From the NCBI GenBank assembly GCA_038321615.1, contig JBBQFC010000001.1:58839-122838 (forward strand): 64,000 nt of DNA. The letters run 5' to 3'. Numbering within the stretch: position 1 is the first letter of the stretch; each line of letters opens with the position of its first letter. Shown here in pieces: positions 35,399-45,106 of the stretch. The stretch is from JBBQFC01 sp038321615 (GTDB taxonomy: Bacteria > Bacteroidota > Bacteroidia > Flavobacteriales_D > Cryomorphaceae). A program made the translations under genes and the position numbers. Under the pieces are notes generated by a model. It was not told the DNA's origin and did no database searches. It worked only from the letters and a program-made list of their open reading frames with translations.

Positions 35399-38300
35399 AT
35401 GCTTACACTGTCTAAACTCGCTGCAAAAGCAGCTCTGCTCTTTATTAGTAGCCTTTTAGTATTTCAGGCTCAAAGCCAATGCAATGTCACCAGCACCTGG
35501 ACTTTTAATCCACCCATACCACCAAATGGGGCATATGATGCGGGAACTAGCATACAGATGTGTGCTACCATTTCAGGATTTACTTCTGTAGGAGCCAACT
35601 GGATGCATGGCTTTCAGTTTGATCTTCCACCAGCATTTGATGTCTCCACCATCGTTTCAAATAATGCCCCCATGGCCTGTGCTAATGGCGGGCAATGGGT
35701 ATTTCAATCTTCTTATTTCTGCAATGGCCAACAATGGGGTCCCGGTTATTATTACGACGTAAATAGCGGAGGCCCTCAAGATGGAAATCCCTGTAACAAC
35801 TGGGGGGATCCTTGTTTTGGAGCAACTTCAAATTGGCAATTTTGCTTCACAGTAACCTTGGACAGCGATTGTGGAGGCCCTGGCAATCCTTTGGATGGAT
35901 CGAGTATTATTCCAACGATTAATGTATATGGTGATGGTGATACTGGTTCTTGGGGAATATCGACAATTGGGTGCAATGGTAACGGAAATTCAACCAGCCC
36001 CAACGTACCCGTAATGGAAGTAAACTGCTGCGACTCGGAGTCGGGCGGTAGCCCAGGCAATGTTTTGATTTGTCAGAATGGTACGTACGACCTTTTCACA
36101 GAGCTTCTTCCACCTGTTGATGCAGGTGGATCCTGGATAGGACCTGCTCCATGGGTGGGCAATGGTGATGAAGCCTTATTCAACCCGCTAACCGATCCTC
36201 CTGGCACCTACACGTATGTCGTTCAAGGCACCGGAGGTTGTTTCAATACCACAGATATCAATATGGTGTACAACACCAATGGTGTGGTGCAAAATATTCC
36301 TTATTGCGGAGCTAATCCTGCGGGGATAAGAATTCCTGTTCCTCCGCAGGCTGCTCCGTTAATCAGCCCTGCAAACCTGGTCTTTTTCCCTCCTGGCGGA
36401 ACCTGGTATGCACCGGGCTATCCAGTTACCCAAACGGTCGTGCCTGGCGGAATTGTGATTCCTAACGTAAGTCCTTCAGGGATTTACACTTACGGATACT
36501 TAAATAATCTCAACTGCTTTACGCTATCGCAGGTCAACATGATCTTTGCCACAGGAAGCGCTTCGGGCTGCTTCACCGAATACGATTTATGTGCCGCAGA
36601 CCCAAGTCCCTTCAGTCCATTCGCCGTTCTCGGTTGCAACCCACAAGGGGGTGGTCAATGGATTCGTTACAATGAAAATTTTGGTTTTGTAAGTTTTCAC
36701 CCCACATTCGGCCAAACGTTTCCAATCGCAACAGGTGCTGCTAACGCCATTGTCGATACTACGTTCTTTGTTTACGTTTTGGGAACTCCACCTTGCCCTC
36801 CAGGCATTGATACGGTGCAGGTAAATTTTCATCCGGTAATTAACACCGGAGTGCTTACACAAACGAGCGTATGTATTACAGATCCGCCCTTTATTTTGGA
36901 AACCTTGCTGGATGGAACTGTTACGCTTGGTCAAGTTTGGACCGATGCCTTTAACCCTACCGATACTATTCCCAATTTGTTCGACCCCAGTATTTATCCG
37001 CCGGGCACATTTTTTCAGTTGCAATACGCTGGTGGTTTGGCCAATAGCCTATGCTATAACGCGACCATTCTTCAACTTACCATCCTTCCGGCAAATGCAA
37101 ACGCGGGGCTATCGAATACTGTATCGGTTTGTAATACCGATGCTTCCTTCAACATGACAAATTTCCTGTTGGACGATCCTGTTAATGGTCCCCCTCAGGG
37201 GGGTGGTCAATGGGTTGCCCCAAACGGAACGAACTTTGGCGATTTCTTTACTCCTGGGCTTTCTACCCCGGGGGTATATACCTATAATATTAATTCCACC
37301 TGCGATTCCGACCAAGCCACGCTTACTGTAAACGTAACCGTTGTTCCCAACCCGGGGTCTAACGGCACGCTGAATATATGCAGTAACGCTACGAATATTC
37401 CCCTTTTTCCTGCGCTTGGCAATACGCCTGCCGGGCCACCCGTTACGGGTGGTACTTGGAGCCCTGTAGCTCCGGGTGGTTTGGTGAGTGGTAATAATGT
37501 TGTTAATGGGCAAGTGTACACATACACGGTAGGCACTGCTCCTTGCAATGCTTCGGCTACCGTAACTATCAACTTGATTCAAGCACCCAATGCTGGAGTG
37601 CTTGCGGCCACCCCGCAAATCTTTTGTTCCAATGCGGCGGCGATTAATTTAATGAACCTGTTTACCACCCCGCCTTCTCTTAGCAACCCTGCTTTTTGGA
37701 GCGGTCCAGGTGGCTTTACAGGTGGTACGCTCAACCCGGCTACAGCCGCCACGGGAACTTACACCTACACTATTCCTAACACTGGCTGCGGTCCGGCTTC
37801 TGTATCGCTCACTATAACCATAGAACCGCAACCCAATGCAGGCCTCGATGCTACTGTAAACGCCTGCCCAAATGGGTTAACACCAATTAATTTAGTAACT
37901 CCACTTGGCCCGGGTATTACAACTCCCGGCGTGTGGACAAACACGGTGGGCGGTCCAACCAATGGAACTTTTATACCTGGAACCAGCCCGGCGGGAGTTT
38001 ACACATATACCGTGAGTTCCGCGTCTGGAACTTGTACCGATTTTGCAAATATCACGGTTAACTATCTCACCCTTCCAAATCCTGGAACGACCCAAATCCT
38101 AAATATTTGCAGCAATGCGGGGCCAATTCCTTTAAATTCTATCAACTTAGGACAGTCGCCGCTTCCTGATACCAATGGCTTTTGGATTAACCCTTCTGGC
38201 ATCTTCATTACGAACCCAGCCATCTTTACCCCGGGCACGAGCGTACCGGGAAATTACACCTATGCCGTTCCTGTCGCCGGTGGTTGCCCTGCGGTTACAG

Positions 38301-41300
38301 CCGTGCATACCATAAATGTTACACCTTTGCCCAATGCAGGTACTAATGCCACGACTACCCGTTGCGCAAGCTTTGGAAGTGTTGACTTAACGAGCTATTT
38401 GGGTGGAACACCCGCTTCAATTGGTACTTGGACAGATTTAAGTAATAATAGTTCGGTTACTAACCCATTAGACATATCTGGTTTAGGCGGTACAACCCTA
38501 TCATTGCAATATTCCATCACTACTGGTCCCTGTACCGCAAGTAGCACCCTAACCTTAACTGTACAAAACATTCCGAACGCCGGAACGGGCAATTCATTGG
38601 CTTTTTGCTCTAACAGCCCTTCATTCAATCTTAATACGGGGTTAACCGGCTCACCAAATGGCGGTGGAACGTGGGTGAACACTACCAGCGGAACTGCACT
38701 CACTCCCGCTCAAGCTCTAGCAGTTAATCCGGCTACCCTCGGCACCGGTGCAACTTTTGTTTACACGGTAACTCCTTCCAGCTGCCCTAGCGTAAGTGCT
38801 ACCGTGCCTGTAACAATTACTCCTGCACTTACTATTTCGGGATTGACAACGACTTGCCAACCGAATCAGAATTTCTACACGGTTACTTTCACGGTAACGG
38901 GCGGCCAAGCTCCGATTAATATTGCGAATGGAACTTTAACAGGAGGTGTATTCACTTCGAACCCTATCGCAGCCGGCACGGCTTATGGTTTTATAGTTCA
39001 AGATGCCAGCACATGTGCTGACTTAAATGTAAATGGTGCTTCTCCGATCTGCACTTGTCCGGCTTCGGCTTCATTCGGAGGAGGCAATCAAACCATTTGT
39101 TTAGGCGGTACAGCCAATATTCCAATTTTACTTGCGGGCGCACCACCGTATAATGTTACCTATAATGACGGAACAGGCCCCAACACCTTAACCGGAATAA
39201 ATGCTGGCTTCATTTGGAATGTATCTCCAACAGGAACTACCACTTATACTCTTGTAAGTGTTGCCGATGCAAACTGCACCAGCGCCGCTTCGAGCACGGT
39301 AACTATTACCGTAGAGCAGCCACTTAATGCTGGGCCAGACGTGCCGCTTAGCTATTGCGCTACAGGAGCTCCTTTAAATCTTAACACAGTTCTGAACTCC
39401 GCCGCTAGTGCTGGCGGTACCTGGACTCCCTCTTCTAATCCAACATTGACCGCAGCAAATTCGGGGGTTTACACTTATACCGTAAACGGCACACAATGCC
39501 CCAACGATGCAGCGCTTTACACCTTGACTATCAATCCGCCAATAACGGTTTCTTTGGTTCAGGCTGCCTGCCAGCCCAACCAAACGAACTACGTGGTAAC
39601 CTTTACAATCGCAGGTGGACAAAGTCCTTATTCGGTAAATGGAATTACCCTTGCGGGCAATACATTTACGTCGGCATTGCAACCTGTCGGATCTCCTTTT
39701 CCTTACGCAGTTGAAGATTCAGGTCCTTGCGCAGCCGTAAACGGCAATGTGAATTCACCTAATTGCACGTGTCCGGCTACCGCTGCTTTTGGTGGGGGTA
39801 ACCAGACGATTTGTGCAGGAGGCACAGCTATTATTCCAATTATCCTTACCGGTATCCCAACTTATAACGTAACTTATGCAGTTGGCGGAGTAAACGCCCC
39901 ACAATTGTTGGGTATCAATAATGGTTTCCTATTAAGCGTGTCGCCTGCAATAACGACAACCTATACCCTGGTTAGCATGAATGACGCGAACTGCGCTGGT
40001 TCGGCTATCGGTTCTGTCACCATTACAGTAGAGCAGCAACTTAATGCTGGGCCAGACGTGCCGCTTAACTATTGCGCTACAGGAGCTCCTTTAAATCTTA
40101 ATACGGTTCTGAACTCCGCCGCTAGTGCTGGCGGTACCTGGACTCCCTCTTCTAATCCAACATTGACCGCAGCAAATTCGGGGGTTTACACCTATACCGT
40201 AAACGGCACGCAATGCCCCAACGATGCAGCGCTTTACACCTTGAATATCAATCCGCCAATTACGGTTTCTTTGGTTCAGGCTGCCTGCCAGCCCAACCAA
40301 ACGGACTACGTGGTAACCTTTACAATCGCAGGTGGACAAGGTCCGTATTCGGTAAATGGAAATACCCTTGTTGGGAATACTTTTACGTCGGCATTGCAAC
40401 CTGTCGGATCTCCTTTTCCTTACGCAGTTGAAGATTCAGGTCCTTGCGCACCCGTAAACGGCAATGTGAATTCGCCTAATTGTAATTGCCCGGCTACCGC
40501 TGCTTTTGGGGGGGGAAATCAAACAATTTGTGCAGGAGGCACGGCAAATATTCCAATTATCCTTACCGGCACCCCAGCTTACAACGTGACTTATGCAGTT
40601 GGCGGAGCAAACGCCCCACAATTGTTGGGTATCAATAATGGTTTCCTACTAAGCGTGTCGCCCGCAATAACGACCACTTACACCCTGATTAGCATGAATG
40701 ACGCGAACTGCGCTGGTTCGGCTAATGGTTCTGTCACCATTACCGTAGAGCAGCCACTTAATGCTGGGCCTGACGTGCTGCTTAACTATTGCGCTACAGG
40801 AGCTCCTTTAAATCTTAATACGGTTCTGAACTCCGCCGCTAGTGCTGGCGGTACCTTGACTCCCTCTTCTAATCCAACATTGACCGCAGCAAATTCGGGG
40901 GTTTACACCTATACCGTAAACGGCACGCAATGCCCCAACGATGTAGCGCTTTACACCTTGAATATCAATCCGCCAATTACGGTTTCTTTGGTTCAGGCTG
41001 CCTGCCAGCCCAACCAAACGGACTACGTAGTAACCTTTACAATCGCAGGTGGGCAAGGTCCGTATTCCGTAAATGGAAATACCCTTGTTGGGAATACTTT
41101 TACGTCGGCATTGCAACCTGTCGGATCTCCTTTTCCTTACGCAGTCGAAGATTCAGGTCCTTGCGCAGCCGTAAACGGCAATGTGAATTCGCCTAATTGT
41201 AATTGCCCGGCTACCGCTGCTTTTGGTGGGGGAAATCAAACAATTTGTGCAGGAGGCACGGCAAATATTCCAATTATCCTTACCGGTACCCCAGCTTACA

Positions 41301-44300
41301 ACGTGACTTATGCAGTTGGCGGCGCAAACGCCCCACAATTGTTGGGTATCAATAATGGTTTCCTATTAAGCGTGTCGCCCACAATAACGACCACTTACAC
41401 CCTGATTAGCATGAATGACGCGAACTGCGCTGGTTCGGCTAATGGTTCTATCACCATAACTGTGGATAATCAACTCAATGCAGGCCCCGATGTAATATCA
41501 GGGCTCAACTATTGCGCTGGCGGACCAAGCGTTAACTTAAACACCTTGCTTAATGCTTCTGCCTATACACCTGGTACATGGACTAGTCCATTGGGAGCAG
41601 TAATAAATCCGCCTACGGTGGTGATGACGGCAGCTAATTCGGGTAACTACACTTACGCTGTGGGTGGTAACGCCTGCCCTAATGATGCGTCTACTTATAC
41701 CCTTAATATCGCACCGGTTCTTGCATTTACAGGTGTATTAGCTGCTTGTACACCCATGCAAACCGCTTACACAGTATCGTTTAATATCACGGGGGGTACG
41801 CCTCCTTATTTTGTAAACGGATTAGCTTCTGGTGCTGCGTTTACTTCGGCTCCGCTCGATTTCGCAACTAATCCCAATTATAATTTTATTATTAGCGATA
41901 GCGGAGTATGTAGTGACGTAGTAGTAGCGAATACAGCCCCTGCATGCGATTGTTTGGCAACTGGATCTATAAGCGGCAGTGCGACAATCTGCGCTGGAAC
42001 TTGCACCAACATGACGTTTGCATTATCTGGCAACGGACCTTTTTCAGTGATTTATTTAAACTCTAACGATCCGTTCAATCCAACTCAGCTTAATGGTATT
42101 TCGAATGGCCATATTATTTCGGTATGCCCTTCTTCGACAGCTACTTACACCCTTTTAAGTGTAACCGATGCAAATTGTACCGGCGATGTAATAGGTAATT
42201 CGGTGACGGTGGCAATCAATCCTATTATTCTGGCCACAGGCGCTACTACTATTTGCAATGCAACCAACGAAGGTTACCAAGTGCAGGTGAACATCAGCGG
42301 AGGCGTAGGGCCTTACTCCGTTAATCCTGCTGGAACATTAAATACGGTTACTGGAGTTTACCTCAGCCCGGTTTACCAAAATGGTACGGGTTACAGCATC
42401 AGTATTGACGATGCAGGTGCATGTCCGGCGGTTCTTGTGCAGGGTGGTGCCTATACCTGTCCTTGTGTTTCGTCGGCAGGAACATTGCCAACCGCCCCAC
42501 AAGAAATTTGTTTGGGCGGACAGCTTAGCTTCAGTGCAAATGGTAATGCAGTGCTCGATGGAAACGACGGCTTGCAATACGTGCTACACAGTGGCAGCGC
42601 AACGAGTTTAGGTTCTGTTATCGCTACTTCTAACACCGGCAGTTTCACTTTCAATTATCTGGGAATTACAGCCGGTAATACCTACTACGTGAACGTGGTG
42701 GTTGGAAATACAGATGCTTTCGGAAATGTGAATCTCAATCACCCTTGCACCGCTGTTAGCACCGGTGCAGCCGTTTCGATAAATGCAATTCCTTCGGCAA
42801 GCATATCTGGTTCTGACGCGGTTTGTGTGGGAGAAGCTGTTGATTTCAACATTAACTTCACGGGCGATGGCCCATGGGATTTTCAATATGCGGTGAACGG
42901 CGCTCCATCTGGGCCTAATTTCTCGCCAACACCAAACTATGTGCTCACCACTACTCAAGTGGGTAATTACACCCTTATTGAAGTGAGTGATAGCCATTGC
43001 ACAGGTACCGTGAGCGGAAACGCTTCATTGCAAAACTTTGCAACTCCTACCGCTTTGTTAAGCGGCAATCCTGAAATATGCGAAAATAGCGGTTCAGGTC
43101 CCCAAGTCAATATTACTGGGGCATCGCCTTACACGCTCATTTATGCGATAGACGGTGTGGCTCAGGCTCCCCTGTCGCTCGCAACGAATATTTACACCAT
43201 TCCAGCTGCTACAAGCGGAGTTTATTCCTTGGTCTCCCTTGACGATAGCAATTGTTCGGGAAGCGTATCGGGAATACTCGATGTTACGATTCTAAGCGCA
43301 CCCACCGCATCCTTACTCGGAGGTGGAGCCGTTTGCGAAGGCGATGCAGCTACATTCACACTTCAGCTTACAGGCGAAGGCCCTTGGAATGTGCAATATA
43401 CCGTTGACGGTGTTCCACAAGGCTCGATCAATACGAATAATAGCAATTACACCTTCGAGTCTGGAGAAGGAGGCAATTATGGCTTGGTTAGTATTCAAGA
43501 TGCTAATTGCCAAGGCGATGTGCTATTCAGCCAAGCTTCCTTGAATATAAACCCGATACCAAGTGCAGAAATCAGCACCCAGAATAGTATATTCTGTATT
43601 GGCCAAGAAGTGGCCTTGTCGCTAGATCTAGAAGGTGTGCCGCCATTTGTGGTAACCTACGTTCTCGATGGAGACACGATAACGGCATCTGGAATATTCG
43701 GGGATATTTTCCAAACCTTGACTCCTACAAGTTCATTCTCAGCAGAAGTTCTATTTGTATCAGATGGCTCTAATCCTACCTGTTCATTAGAGCCTATGGC
43801 GTTTGAGTATTTGAGTGCTGTAGAGCTTCCAAATGCACCGGTATTAACTGACGTTCAATCTTGTGCCTCGGAAGGTGCCCAACAAATTGGAATAGCCGGA
43901 GCGGCTAATTTGAGTTATTTCTGGTCGCCGGCCGATCACTTGAGCGATCCGAATATTCCGAATCCGACCTTCAGCGCCGATATTCCTGGTATAGTTCCGC
44001 AAACGTTCCAATATGTACTTTCTGCCACAAATGGCGACTGTACTGCGAGCGATACAATGACTATTGTATTGCACCCAAGCCCTAGAGTGCGTTTCGAATA
44101 CAGTCCACAACCTATAGTGAGTGAAGACCCAAGTGTGCGATTCGAAAATAAATCATCGAGCCTTAATCCCTTAGGGTACGTCTGGGAATTTGGCACCTTG
44201 GGAAGTTCCACGGAAGAAGATCCCATTTTTGTATTCCCTGATGGGATAGCTGCAGAATACTCCGTAACCTTGATCGCCACCGATCAAATAACAGGCTGTG

Positions 44301-44626
44301 TGAACCAGTGGACAGATATTCTTTCTGTTCGTCCTCAGCTTCTAATATTTGTACCAAACGCCTTTACCCCCGATGGAGATGGATTGAATGATTTATGGGG
44401 ACCTGTAACTCGTAACGTCGATGGTGACGATTATCGTCTTACGGTTTTCAGCCGCTTGGGCGACATCGTGTTTGAAACCAGAAATCCCAAACAAAAATGG
44501 AACGGAAGTTTGCGCGGAAACGATTATTTCGTGGAAGCGGGTGTTTACGTTTGGAAGATAGAAACGAAGAATGAACTCACTCTCGAAGAAGTGAAATATC
44601 AAGGAAACGTGACCGTAGTGCGCTAA
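35399..44626 (+). CDS. Giant T9SS type B adhesin (SprB-like), 3075 residues
   Basis: A signal peptide (1-27) is followed by a Cys-containing N-terminal region (about 28-215), then many ~75-85-residue Ig-like repeats. In the first half these end in the recurring phrase PNAG and contain GGTW...GVYTYTV; in the second half they are SprB-like (SGDAVCVGEAVDFNI, GPWDFQYAVNG). Three units of 239 residues in tandem are almost identical (39311-41461). Near the C-terminus lie a PKD domain (VRFENKSSS...YVWEFGTLG) and a gliding-motility-associated type B sorting domain (FVPNAFTPDGDGLNDLWG...KWNGS). The start follows AGGAG. Predicted cell-surface adhesin carried by T9SS and possibly the gliding machinery. 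Confidence 0.93.
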   Translation: MLTLSKLAAKAALLFISSLLVFQAQSQCNVTSTWTFNPPIPPNGAYDAGTSIQMCATISGFTSVGANWMHGFQFDLPPAFDVSTIVSNNAPMACANGGQWVFQSSYFCNGQQWGPGYYYDVNSGGPQDGNPCNNWGDPCFGATSNWQFCFTVTLDSDCGGPGNPLDGSSIIPTINVYGDGDTGSWGISTIGCNGNGNSTSPNVPVMEVNCCDSESGGSPGNVLICQNGTYDLFTELLPPVDAGGSWIGPAPWVGNGDEALFNPLTDPPGTYTYVVQGTGGCFNTTDINMVYNTNGVVQNIPYCGANPAGIRIPVPPQAAPLISPANLVFFPPGGTWYAPGYPVTQTVVPGGIVIPNVSPSGIYTYGYLNNLNCFTLSQVNMIFATGSASGCFTEYDLCAADPSPFSPFAVLGCNPQGGGQWIRYNENFGFVSFHPTFGQTFPIATGAANAIVDTTFFVYVLGTPPCPPGIDTVQVNFHPVINTGVLTQTSVCITDPPFILETLLDGTVTLGQVWTDAFNPTDTIPNLFDPSIYPPGTFFQLQYAGGLANSLCYNATILQLTILPANANAGLSNTVSVCNTDASFNMTNFLLDDPVNGPPQGGGQWVAPNGTNFGDFFTPGLSTPGVYTYNINSTCDSDQATLTVNVTVVPNPGSNGTLNICSNATNIPLFPALGNTPAGPPVTGGTWSPVAPGGLVSGNNVVNGQVYTYTVGTAPCNASATVTINLIQAPNAGVLAATPQIFCSNAAAINLMNLFTTPPSLSNPAFWSGPGGFTGGTLNPATAATGTYTYTIPNTGCGPASVSLTITIEPQPNAGLDATVNACPNGLTPINLVTPLGPGITTPGVWTNTVGGPTNGTFIPGTSPAGVYTYTVSSASGTCTDFANITVNYLTLPNPGTTQILNICSNAGPIPLNSINLGQSPLPDTNGFWINPSGIFITNPAIFTPGTSVPGNYTYAVPVAGGCPAVTAVHTINVTPLPNAGTNATTTRCASFGSVDLTSYLGGTPASIGTWTDLSNNSSVTNPLDISGLGGTTLSLQYSITTGPCTASSTLTLTVQNIPNAGTGNSLAFCSNSPSFNLNTGLTGSPNGGGTWVNTTSGTALTPAQALAVNPATLGTGATFVYTVTPSSCPSVSATVPVTITPALTISGLTTTCQPNQNFYTVTFTVTGGQAPINIANGTLTGGVFTSNPIAAGTAYGFIVQDASTCADLNVNGASPICTCPASASFGGGNQTICLGGTANIPILLAGAPPYNVTYNDGTGPNTLTGINAGFIWNVSPTGTTTYTLVSVADANCTSAASSTVTITVEQPLNAGPDVPLSYCATGAPLNLNTVLNSAASAGGTWTPSSNPTLTAANSGVYTYTVNGTQCPNDAALYTLTINPPITVSLVQAACQPNQTNYVVTFTIAGGQSPYSVNGITLAGNTFTSALQPVGSPFPYAVEDSGPCAAVNGNVNSPNCTCPATAAFGGGNQTICAGGTAIIPIILTGIPTYNVTYAVGGVNAPQLLGINNGFLLSVSPAITTTYTLVSMNDANCAGSAIGSVTITVEQQLNAGPDVPLNYCATGAPLNLNTVLNSAASAGGTWTPSSNPTLTAANSGVYTYTVNGTQCPNDAALYTLNINPPITVSLVQAACQPNQTDYVVTFTIAGGQGPYSVNGNTLVGNTFTSALQPVGSPFPYAVEDSGPCAPVNGNVNSPNCNCPATAAFGGGNQTICAGGTANIPIILTGTPAYNVTYAVGGANAPQLLGINNGFLLSVSPAITTTYTLISMNDANCAGSANGSVTITVEQPLNAGPDVLLNYCATGAPLNLNTVLNSAASAGGTLTPSSNPTLTAANSGVYTYTVNGTQCPNDVALYTLNINPPITVSLVQAACQPNQTDYVVTFTIAGGQGPYSVNGNTLVGNTFTSALQPVGSPFPYAVEDSGPCAAVNGNVNSPNCNCPATAAFGGGNQTICAGGTANIPIILTGTPAYNVTYAVGGANAPQLLGINNGFLLSVSPTITTTYTLISMNDANCAGSANGSITITVDNQLNAGPDVISGLNYCAGGPSVNLNTLLNASAYTPGTWTSPLGAVINPPTVVMTAANSGNYTYAVGGNACPNDASTYTLNIAPVLAFTGVLAACTPMQTAYTVSFNITGGTPPYFVNGLASGAAFTSAPLDFATNPNYNFIISDSGVCSDVVVANTAPACDCLATGSISGSATICAGTCTNMTFALSGNGPFSVIYLNSNDPFNPTQLNGISNGHIISVCPSSTATYTLLSVTDANCTGDVIGNSVTVAINPIILATGATTICNATNEGYQVQVNISGGVGPYSVNPAGTLNTVTGVYLSPVYQNGTGYSISIDDAGACPAVLVQGGAYTCPCVSSAGTLPTAPQEICLGGQLSFSANGNAVLDGNDGLQYVLHSGSATSLGSVIATSNTGSFTFNYLGITAGNTYYVNVVVGNTDAFGNVNLNHPCTAVSTGAAVSINAIPSASISGSDAVCVGEAVDFNINFTGDGPWDFQYAVNGAPSGPNFSPTPNYVLTTTQVGNYTLIEVSDSHCTGTVSGNASLQNFATPTALLSGNPEICENSGSGPQVNITGASPYTLIYAIDGVAQAPLSLATNIYTIPAATSGVYSLVSLDDSNCSGSVSGILDVTILSAPTASLLGGGAVCEGDAATFTLQLTGEGPWNVQYTVDGVPQGSINTNNSNYTFESGEGGNYGLVSIQDANCQGDVLFSQASLNINPIPSAEISTQNSIFCIGQEVALSLDLEGVPPFVVTYVLDGDTITASGIFGDIFQTLTPTSSFSAEVLFVSDGSNPTCSLEPMAFEYLSAVELPNAPVLTDVQSCASEGAQQIGIAGAANLSYFWSPADHLSDPNIPNPTFSADIPGIVPQTFQYVLSATNGDCTASDTMTIVLHPSPRVRFEYSPQPIVSEDPSVRFENKSSSLNPLGYVWEFGTLGSSTEEDPIFVFPDGIAAEYSVTLIATDQITGCVNQWTDILSVRPQLLIFVPNAFTPDGDGLNDLWGPVTRNVDGDDYRLTVFSRLGDIVFETRNPKQKWNGSLRGNDYFVEAGVYVWKIETKNELTLEEVKYQGNVTVVR
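39311..41461 (+). repeat. Three tandem 717-bp repeats inside the giant adhesin
   Basis: Units start at 39311, 40028 and 40745, each exactly 717 bp (239 codons), beginning with GTAGAGCAG. They differ by scattered substitutions only, for example GGTW to GGTL and NDAAL to NDVAL in unit 3. A clearly older fourth copy starts at 41462, and a partial older copy precedes 39311. The near identity at DNA level indicates recent duplication or gene conversion. Confidence 0.93.
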
Positions 44627-44674
44627 ATAAAACAAATGAACCGGCAAGGCTAACCACCTGAAAAATTGAGACCA

Positions 44675-45106
44675 ATGAAATCCAAATTTCTGATCATCCT
44701 TCTGATACCGGCCTGGCTGGTATCCGTCAACGCTTCGGCGCAGACTGAAGCCGATTACGAAGCTCTTACGGACTTTTTAAGTCCTGATAAAATCTCCGCC
44801 TTACAATCTAAACCGCAGCAATACGCTCAGATGGCTTATTTGAATAGGCACGGGTACCACGTGAGTGAAATAGGAGAAAAAACGGCTGATGGTATTCCTG
44901 ATATTTCAGAAGTTGTTGCCCTCTATCCCGGTTCTCCAGCGATTACATTGGATTTGGCGACTAGCCAAAATTTAAATCTGATGGCTTACCGTATTGAAAC
45001 AAATCTCGAAAAAGAAATCTACTTCAAATTTGGAAGTTCTGGAAAGGTTTTGGTCATACCCCCAATGATACTTTCCTTGAAAGCTGCAAACCTCCATAAT
45101 GATTAA
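44675..45106 (+). CDS. Small exported protein of unknown function between two T9SS adhesin genes
   Basis: 143 residues from the ATG at 44675 (an in-frame ATG at 44666 adds three residues). A signal peptide ends after ASAQ (residue ~23). The mature part (ADYEALTDFLSPDKISALQ, MAYLNRHGYHV, GKVLVIPPMILSLKAAN) has no Cys and matches no family I can name. It has no sorting domain or lipobox. It starts 48 bp after the giant adhesin and overlaps the next T9SS gene by 8 bp, so all three are probably co-expressed. It may be a periplasmic partner or chaperone of these adhesins (inference). Confidence 0.8.
   Translation: MKSKFLIILLIPAWLVSVNASAQTEADYEALTDFLSPDKISALQSKPQQYAQMAYLNRHGYHVSEIGEKTADGIPDISEVVALYPGSPAITLDLATSQNLNLMAYRIETNLEKEIYFKFGSSGKVLVIPPMILSLKAANLHND

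Noticed and set aside
39374..41338. Repeated ~102- and ~61-codon minus-strand frames inside the giant adhesin
   Set aside because: They recur only because the 717-bp repeats recur; they are antisense shadows.
39311..41461. CRISPR-like regular repetition
   Set aside because: The period is 717 bp, in frame and protein-coding; there are no short repeats with unique spacers anywhere in the window.
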